Below are positions 58,607 through 64,000 of a stretch of 64,000 nucleotides of DNA, piece after piece (within the stretch, counting starts at the first letter, position 1; every line of letters starts with the position of its first letter). Origin of the DNA: Pichia kudriavzevii (taxonomy: Eukaryota > Ascomycota > Pichiomycetes > Pichiales > Pichiaceae); contig NC_042507.1 in NCBI RefSeq assembly GCF_003054445.1, forward strand, positions 930,001 to 994,000, read 5' to 3'. The notes under the pieces were generated by a model that searched no databases, was not told where the DNA came from, and saw nothing but the letters and a program-made list of their open reading frames with translations. The position numbers and the translations under genes were made by a program.

Positions 58607-61160
58607 ATTGAAAACAATAGCCTGTGTGTTTGTCAAATTGAAAACATGCTTTAGAGTGTACAATATTTTTGTGTTTCAATATTTCGATTGTAAATTTCCA
58701 GAACTTCGCAAAATCAAATTGAATAAAAACTAGATCGGTGATTTCTGAAATACGACATAGAGTTTTATTCAAGAAGCTAAACAAAGTTTGAACCTTGAAC
58801 TTACTTCTACGTCTAGTTTCTCTAAAAGAATTAACAAATTTGAACAGTAGCGCCCGGAGTAAATATACAACGTTTTTCCGGCAACCATGTTTTCCACTCA
58901 TCACATTAGTGGAATCAAACAAAAGAGTGTTACCTACCCATATATCTGTGTACTCGGTCAACTTAGCGTACAGCTTAGTAAAGTTTGACGCAATGACCCT
59001 CCCTGTGTTGTACTGTTTCAATGGTTTATAGCAGACTAAGTTTTTAACATCAATCGTGAGACCCGCAAATAATAATTTGTCATTTGTAAAATTACTCTTA
59101 AGTCTGTTGATATTCATATTGTAATCAGCAACTGTACGTGAAACAAATTTCCTTATCTTTCTCAAATCACTATCCGATGTAGACAAAACCAGGAAATCGT
59201 CCATCAAACGAATAACAGTCATTTCACCGGTAAAATTTATTATACTTTTAAGCTTCTCTACCATTGAGTCATAAACTATATTAAAAAGTGTGGCAGAAAG
59301 GGGAAAGCCTTGGAATACTCCTATCTTTCTGAAATACGATTTTGAGTTGATGGTAATACACGTCTTAGCATACTGACTTCTAGCAAAATTTATTATATCC
59401 TTTTTGCTGAATTCTAGAGTTTCATGAGTATCAACTAGGCGATGTTGTGCTGAAAAACCGAAATCTTTACTGAATTTTAGTTTTTCCAGTGAATCAGCTA
59501 TAAGACTCTTTCGTGTTCTAACCATACCATCAGCTTTTGACTTTCGACACAATTGAACAAACACTGTATCACTTTTTGTAAATGCATCAAGCCTTTGCTT
59601 GATAACTTTATCGATCATAGCATGCGGCAAGGAATCATATGCGTTTTGGACATCAAACTTGAAAGCATATACTCTAGGTAACTTACCTGTTGGCTTGGTT
59701 ATCCTAGACTTAAAACTATAAATATGCTTAACAATATCACGAACTGAAGAACAACTATTTCTTAATCTGATATGGTTTAGAATCTGATTGATCGGTCTAA
59801 GCTTTCTCTTTTGATAAGATAGATACAAGATTCTTTCTTCTAAAGTACCCTTGAAGGGTTTTGCAATCAGTCTAAAATCGGTTTTTTTGGGATGAATAGA
59901 TAAAGATCCAATTGTGTCCTCATTTTGTTTGAAAGACTTAAAAGAATTTGAAGAATCTCTTTTCTGATACAAGTGCTTGATAAAGTATCTGGATTTGAAT
60001 TTCTGAGATATTTTTTTCCATATATGATGACGGTAATATAATAAGCGTGTCTCTTGTGAAGGCTCTGTCACATGAAAAAAAGATGCTGTTAATTTACAAA
60101 CAAAAGAATTAAATAACCATGTAACAAACATAGAAAACAACTCCTTCGCCCGGATAAATTCACATTTAGTCATTTTGCAGTTATTCCTTGGTTTCAACCA
60201 CTTCACTTCATTAATTTTGACATTCAAAAGCATATCTTGTGTTTTCATTGTAAAGCTAGCAGTGCCATTAATAAGCTTGGGAACATATCTCATCAAAACT
60301 GTCCTATTGTGGTTAGACCCAAATATTTCCATGGGGATAATCATGTAAATTAATGTATGAATGAGACTTATCACGTTTGCCCTATCGGTTGCATATCCTA
60401 GGTTATCACTTTTTAGCTTTCTAGACGATTTACATATCTGATCCACAATGTAAGGATATTCATAAGCATGTTTATTGTGGTTGAATATCATAAGTTTGAT
60501 GATTTTACGTACTTTTCTGAGTCTTTTTGGTATGGTTTTATTGAGAATTTGTGTTTCAGTCAATGTTCCACCAAATATCTCCTTTAAAACTTCATATTCA
60601 TCCAGTTTTATGGGGTTCAAATTTCTTATGTGTCCAATGCTTCTATGAAGCATTTTTTTTATGCTTACTATGTTAGGATTAACCTTATTTGAAAATGGCA
60701 TTTCTTTGATATCACCCCAAATAACAAAATTATTAGGTCTCCATAAAGCATCTGTCCCAAGAATAAGAGACAAAAACCTTGTTATGCCTAATATATTCAT
60801 GATTATTTCCATGGGTTTTGATTTCAGTAGGGCTAAACTTGAATTAAAACCTTTGAACATTTGTACCGTATTATCTACTTCATAATGATACTTGGTGAGC
60901 CCCAGCAATAATGAGTTGTTTCTCTTTTTGAGTATCATATACTCAATAAGCAGATCTATCATCTCGTTATAGTAGCAACAAGTACATTTTGATACCAATA
61001 TTGGGGAAATGGCATCTGACACATGTGTATTTTCTTCAACGTGTATGTGATCAAGTAAAAGCTCTATGTCTTGTAAATATGCGCCAGAAGAGTATTCCAA
61101 AAAAACGTCAGTTTCAATACAACTGTACTTCTCTTTAATATACTGCCTCAGTGCTGGCAT
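58599..61160 (-). CDS. EST2: Telomerase reverse transcriptase
   Basis: Catalytic subunit of telomerase. It has 853 residues (yeast Est2 884). The N-terminal 300 residues (TEN and start of the RNA-binding domain) are divergent. The TERT-specific T motif is clear at about 344-384 (FVTWLFNSFVCKLTASFFHVTE, RLLYYRHHIWKKI). RT motifs: 1 and 2, FRLIAKPF and KLRPINQI (429-460); A, YAFKFDVQNAYD with Asp 503; B, GVFQGFPLSATLFNIVYD (614-631); C, RLMDDFLVLS with Asp 654/655; D, NRLKSNF; E, FAGLTIDV. A C-terminal extension follows. The T motif excludes a retrotransposon or group II intron RT. The last 8 bp overlap BUD6. ATG at 61160; divergent from TAD3 across 158 bp. Confidence 0.93.
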   Translation of the reverse strand: MPALRQYIKEKYSCIETDVFLEYSSGAYLQDIELLLDHIHVEENTHVSDAISPILVSKCTCCYYNEMIDLLIEYMILKKRNNSLLLGLTKYHYEVDNTVQMFKGFNSSLALLKSKPMEIIMNILGITRFLSLILGTDALWRPNNFVIWGDIKEMPFSNKVNPNIVSIKKMLHRSIGHIRNLNPIKLDEYEVLKEIFGGTLTETQILNKTIPKRLRKVRKIIKLMIFNHNKHAYEYPYIVDQICKSSRKLKSDNLGYATDRANVISLIHTLIYMIIPMEIFGSNHNRTVLMRYVPKLINGTASFTMKTQDMLLNVKINEVKWLKPRNNCKMTKCEFIRAKELFSMFVTWLFNSFVCKLTASFFHVTEPSQETRLLYYRHHIWKKISQKFKSRYFIKHLYQKRDSSNSFKSFKQNEDTIGSLSIHPKKTDFRLIAKPFKGTLEERILYLSYQKRKLRPINQILNHIRLRNSCSSVRDIVKHIYSFKSRITKPTGKLPRVYAFKFDVQNAYDSLPHAMIDKVIKQRLDAFTKSDTVFVQLCRKSKADGMVRTRKSLIADSLEKLKFSKDFGFSAQHRLVDTHETLEFSKKDIINFARSQYAKTCITINSKSYFRKIGVFQGFPLSATLFNIVYDSMVEKLKSIINFTGEMTVIRLMDDFLVLSTSDSDLRKIRKFVSRTVADYNMNINRLKSNFTNDKLLFAGLTIDVKNLVCYKPLKQYNTGRVIASNFTKLYAKLTEYTDIWVGNTLLFDSTNVMSGKHGCRKNVVYLLRALLFKFVNSFRETRRRSKFKVQTLFSFLNKTLCRISEITDLVFIQFDFAKFWKFTIEILKHKNIVHSKACFQFDKHTGYCFQST

Positions 61161-61318
61161 ATTGCATTGTTACTTATGGAGTGAAAACACATTATCAACC
61201 AAAATAAGAGGAAGAGGCTCGACTTTCTTTTTTCTCCATGTAATTTGTTCGAAATGACAAATTTAGTCTATGTTATTCTCCAAAATCAAATTCGGAAACC
61301 TTTTGAGAAACTCTACCC

Positions 61319-62305
61319 ATGACATTTGATATAGATTACGAAAAGGAAATCTTCTACGGTAAGCTACAACGGATGGCACTAAGAAGAGACGCTAATGAGA
61401 TTTCCTTGGATGAATATTGGTGTTGTAATTTTGATCCAAAACTTTCGCCTATAATATTAAGACTAATAAAATCTGAGTTGCAATACACTTCTGAACCGCT
61501 GAAGCATCTGAAAAGAATGTATAAGGTGGAAAGAAATGGGAAAACATTACTTCGGGCTTTATTATGTCCCGTTATTCGTACAGGTGATGAATCCAATGAC
61601 ACCAACTTTGCCGAAGTTTTCGCTTTAGTAAAATTGGTTTTGCCTTCAAATAGTTTTAAAATAGAAAAGGTTGAAGTGCCCATGAATAAACCCACAAGTA
61701 AAGAACTCAATGAGAAAGTTTCCAAACTTTACTGGCCAGTTATCTGGAAAGGCGACCCTCGTTTACAAGAGTTAAAGGAAATTTATAAAAGGATGGATAT
61801 AAACAAAGTTGAGAAATACGTTGGCCTTTTGATTGAAAAGTTAGAGAACCCACCATTTAAAACGAGTCTCCCTATCGTTACAATATTTGTGGATCCTTTG
61901 AGTGATGAAATAAAAAGCATTAGCTATGATTCCAGGACACGAAATAACCCAATTAAGCATCCCATCATGGATGGGATAGCACATATAGCTGAGCTAGAGC
62001 TAAGGAGAAGGCAAGAAAGTTGTTACAATGATAATGAATCTAATAACTACCTATGCCTAAACTATCATGTTTATAGCACTCATGAGCCATGCGCAATGTG
62101 TGCAATGGCATTGCTTCATTCCCGAATTTCACAGCTGATCTACATAAAGCCCTCCACTAAGACAGGCGCAATAGGTATGGAAAGTGGACATCAAGAGATG
62201 GTACATGTTTCTTGCTCTCTAAACTGGAAATTCGAATCTTTCCAATATACGGATACATCTATAGCAAACAGTGTTGTGTCCGTTGATCAGGATGTTTTCG
62301 TTTAA
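61319..62305 (+). CDS. TAD3: tRNA adenosine deaminase subunit Tad3
   Basis: Non-catalytic partner of Tad2 in the enzyme that converts A34 to inosine in tRNA anticodons. It has 328 residues (yeast Tad3 322). The deaminase fold is C-terminal: zinc ligands are His 214 (in NPIKHPIMDGIA) and Cys 258/Cys 261 (HEPCAMCAMALLHSRI). The catalytic HAE of active deaminases reads HPI here, so the proton-shuttling Glu is absent, as expected for Tad3/ADAT3. The C-terminal LNWKFESFQYT block is conserved. It ends one base before the stop of the convergent NKP2-like gene. Confidence 0.93.
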   Translation: MTFDIDYEKEIFYGKLQRMALRRDANEISLDEYWCCNFDPKLSPIILRLIKSELQYTSEPLKHLKRMYKVERNGKTLLRALLCPVIRTGDESNDTNFAEVFALVKLVLPSNSFKIEKVEVPMNKPTSKELNEKVSKLYWPVIWKGDPRLQELKEIYKRMDINKVEKYVGLLIEKLENPPFKTSLPIVTIFVDPLSDEIKSISYDSRTRNNPIKHPIMDGIAHIAELELRRRQESCYNDNESNNYLCLNYHVYSTHEPCAMCAMALLHSRISQLIYIKPSTKTGAIGMESGHQEMVHVSCSLNWKFESFQYTDTSIANSVVSVDQDVFV

Positions 62306-62306
62306 T

Positions 62307-62804
62307 TTAACTTTTGCTTATGCTAGCCATTGTTTCACAAATCTCCTGTGTCATCTGTTTTGCTTTGCTCTTCCCTAAGCTTGAAATTTTACTTGTAATA
62401 CTAGTCTGAGCTTCCGCCAATTCCTTAATATTTTTATCCAAGAGTTTCATTTTATGTTTTTTAATACTTTCAATATTTTCTGCTTCTTTTTCTAGTCTAT
62501 CGTTTAACTTTTTAAGTCTGTCTAAGAAAGCAACATAATGAGATTCTTCAGCAATTTGTACTTGTTCTGAGTCCGGCTCGTAATCAACAACACTCTGCAG
62601 TTCGCCTTGCAAAATATTTTCTCTAACACGATCCATGGATCTATTGTTATGTCTATTGTATATCAAATTCGAGAGTATTTTGAGCTCTTTGTCGGTTAAT
62701 CTTTTCTGCGTTTGAACATTAATGATTTTGCTGACTGATTGTTCACTCACTACCTCAAAGAGGTCTCGATCCAAATAGTTTTCTAGGATCTCTCTGCTAG
62801 ACAT
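62307..62804 (-). CDS. NKP2: NKP2/CNL2-like kinetochore protein
   Basis: From the ATG at 62804 (MSSREILENYL) the protein has 165 residues; a TTG-started frame two codons longer was set aside. The N-terminal pattern SREILENYLDRDLFEVVSEQSVSKI, then ELKILSNLIYNRHNNRSMDRVRENILQGE, fits the Cnl2/Nkp2 family (hydrophobic start, short helical linker, then R..+D.V+.NI). The C-terminal half is a coiled coil (about 88-150). Yeast Nkp2 has 153 residues and belongs to the inner-kinetochore Ctf19/CCAN complex. The match is by pattern only. Confidence 0.55.
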   Translation of the reverse strand: MSSREILENYLDRDLFEVVSEQSVSKIINVQTQKRLTDKELKILSNLIYNRHNNRSMDRVRENILQGELQSVVDYEPDSEQVQIAEESHYVAFLDRLKKLNDRLEKEAENIESIKKHKMKLLDKNIKELAEAQTSITSKISSLGKSKAKQMTQEICETMASISKS

Positions 62805-63037
62805 TGCCAAACTAGTTAGATTGCTTTTACCATTGCTATGTTTGAAAACATTGGAAAACCTGGATATATATTTTTGTCCTTACATATATTGACCAAGTAG
62901 GTAATCGCGACAGAAATCCCCTCAAATTTCATGTCGCTTGTCTCCTTCCCCGGTGCATGTTTTGATAATACCTTCCTTTTCACAAAAAAACGTATTTGGA
63001 ACTGACCCCAGTTTAGTAGTTTGTTGTTTTGAGTACA

Positions 63038-64000
63038 ATGGCAGTTGCTCCAAAAAAATCTAAAAACAGAAAGGCGTTTCGGAATGTTCCATATGAGCCG
63101 CAAGGATTGGAGAGAACTGGAAACAAGAGTACCTTAGAATACAATGCAGCATTGAAGAAATCACCATTTACGAATCATGATAACATAAAGCAAGGGAAAA
63201 ACCCAGTTTTCACATTTCCTGTACCGATGGGAGATCCACTAAAAGGCTCATTGCTTAATGATGAGGTGGATATGCATTTTCCGAGAAAGCACTTCTTGAA
63301 TAAATTCCAATTATATAACGACTTACTCGAAAATGTCATTTCAAAACCTATACCTGTTGACAAAATCATTCCACCGAATCTTTTCCCCATTCCTTATGTT
63401 GAAGGTATCCCTTATAAGAACAAAAGGACTGAGCTGCTGAAAGATGTCAATGATTACAATCTCTCTCAAGAACAAATTGTGAGCAATGAAGAAATTATAT
63501 CAAATGATGAAGCCCCATCAAACAAAGTAACGTCTGTTGAAAAAGAGAATCCAAAGAAGGAAGACAATTTGGATGGGCACAAGAACACCACGAAGAAAGA
63601 AACAATACCTGAAGGTACTGCTACCAATGAAGATGCTTCCCGGGAAATTGCTGAAAATGAAAGTCTGGACAAGGGGAATAATGAAAGCTCTTTAAAGCTT
63701 GAAAAAGAAAAAAATGGGACCAGTATCGATAATAAACCTAGTGTAAGTGATGACAATCTAAGCGACTACGACCCTGATTTTATAGACTATCAAATTCCGT
63801 ATCCAAAGGAAAGTGAACATGTTGGCAACATTCTTGACGATTATCTTAATATGCGTTTAAAGTGCAGGCCAGCAACAGACTTTTTTTTTGGGGATTCAAG
63901 GTTGATGAAACTTCAAGAAAGATGCTTTTCAGAGCAGGTGCATTTAGAATCTGAAGCTTTAAAAAGAAAGTTATACGTTTCTGAGAAATATAAGTATAAA
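63038..64000 (+). CDS. Unidentified gene, 3' truncated by window end
   Basis: An open frame from the ATG at 63038 to the window edge (321 codons). The N-terminus is basic (MAVAPKKSKNRKAFRNVPYEPQGLE). A likely folded, Pro-rich segment follows, NPVFTFPVPMGDPLKGSLLND, then HFPRKHFLNKFQLYNDLLENV and NLFPIPYVEGIPYKNKR. An acidic, Ser/Asn/Lys-rich linker of about 100 residues leads to DYDPDFIDYQIPYPKESEHVGNILDDYLNMRL. No signal peptide or membrane segment. I could not place it in a family; a nuclear protein is likely from composition. It starts 233 bp from the divergent NKP2-like gene. Confidence 0.6.
   Translation, partial: MAVAPKKSKNRKAFRNVPYEPQGLERTGNKSTLEYNAALKKSPFTNHDNIKQGKNPVFTFPVPMGDPLKGSLLNDEVDMHFPRKHFLNKFQLYNDLLENVISKPIPVDKIIPPNLFPIPYVEGIPYKNKRTELLKDVNDYNLSQEQIVSNEEIISNDEAPSNKVTSVEKENPKKEDNLDGHKNTTKKETIPEGTATNEDASREIAENESLDKGNNESSLKLEKEKNGTSIDNKPSVSDDNLSDYDPDFIDYQIPYPKESEHVGNILDDYLNMRLKCRPATDFFFGDSRLMKLQERCFSEQVHLESEALKRKLYVSEKYKYK

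Noticed and set aside
58599-61160. Reverse transcriptase of a LINE or group II intron
   Set aside because: The TERT-specific T motif, length and single-gene context fit telomerase; no endonuclease, maturase or repeat ends are present.
62816-63103. 95-codon minus-strand frame between the NKP2-like gene and the last gene
   Set aside because: It overlaps the start of the plus-strand gene at 63038 and lacks recognisable features.

Overview
The window is nuclear DNA of a budding yeast (Saccharomycotina). It is AT-rich and compact, and nearly every protein has a recognisable Saccharomyces cerevisiae counterpart. CTG codons fall at conserved hydrophobic positions (for example in MET22 at 46727), so the yeast does not look like a CTG-serine species. 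Spliceosomal introns with GTATGT or GTAAGT donors and perfect TACTAAC branch points are present. The overall picture fits the Pichiaceae, for example a Pichia kudriavzevii-like species; that placement is inference.

Layout. 0-9.5 kb: 5'-truncated RKR1/LTN1, ORC2, NSR1, CSL4. 9.6-16.6 kb: external NADH dehydrogenase NDE1, an unidentified putative DNA-binding protein, IES2, a DUF2470 membrane protein, ALG13. 17.2-30.7 kb: a PIR cell-wall protein with tandem repeats, clathrin heavy chain CHC1, MRI1, an NNF2/AcrB-type membrane coiled-coil protein, an intron-split flavin-reductase-like gene, RRG8. 30.7-42.1 kb: separase ESP1, intron-containing mitochondrial SHM1, an unidentified acidic protein, CSN2, LOC1. 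43-48.7 kb: a BIG1/VOA1-family ER protein, ERG24, MET22, ALG6. 48.7-50.8 kb: a 2.1-kb stretch without a gene between two convergent genes. 50.8-64 kb: an MMS22-like protein, BUD6, the telomerase reverse transcriptase EST2, TAD3, an NKP2/CNL2-like kinetochore protein, and the 5' part of an unidentified gene.

Genes are not in operons, but spacing is tight. BUD6 and EST2 overlap at their 3' ends by 8 bp, and TAD3 and the NKP2-like gene are separated by one base. Several shared promoters carry readable sites: three TCGTATA sterol elements plus a CACGTG box between ERG24 and MET22, an RRPE-like cluster between NSR1 and CSL4, and a CGACGCGTCG palindrome containing an MluI box in two intergenic regions. 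Chromosome-biology genes are frequent (ORC2, ESP1, MMS22-like, EST2, NKP2-like, IES2), but I see no mechanistic cluster.

No complete new multi-gene system was found. The most unusual local features are a 32-bp palindrome that coincides with an apparent insertion in ALG13, the sterol/sulfur regulatory cluster at 45.57-45.61 kb, the unidentified protein with two Cys clusters at 11.7-13.6 kb, an internal duplication in the MMS22-like protein, and the 2.1-kb convergent gene desert. No tRNA, rRNA, CRISPR array, LTR element or transposon was recognised.
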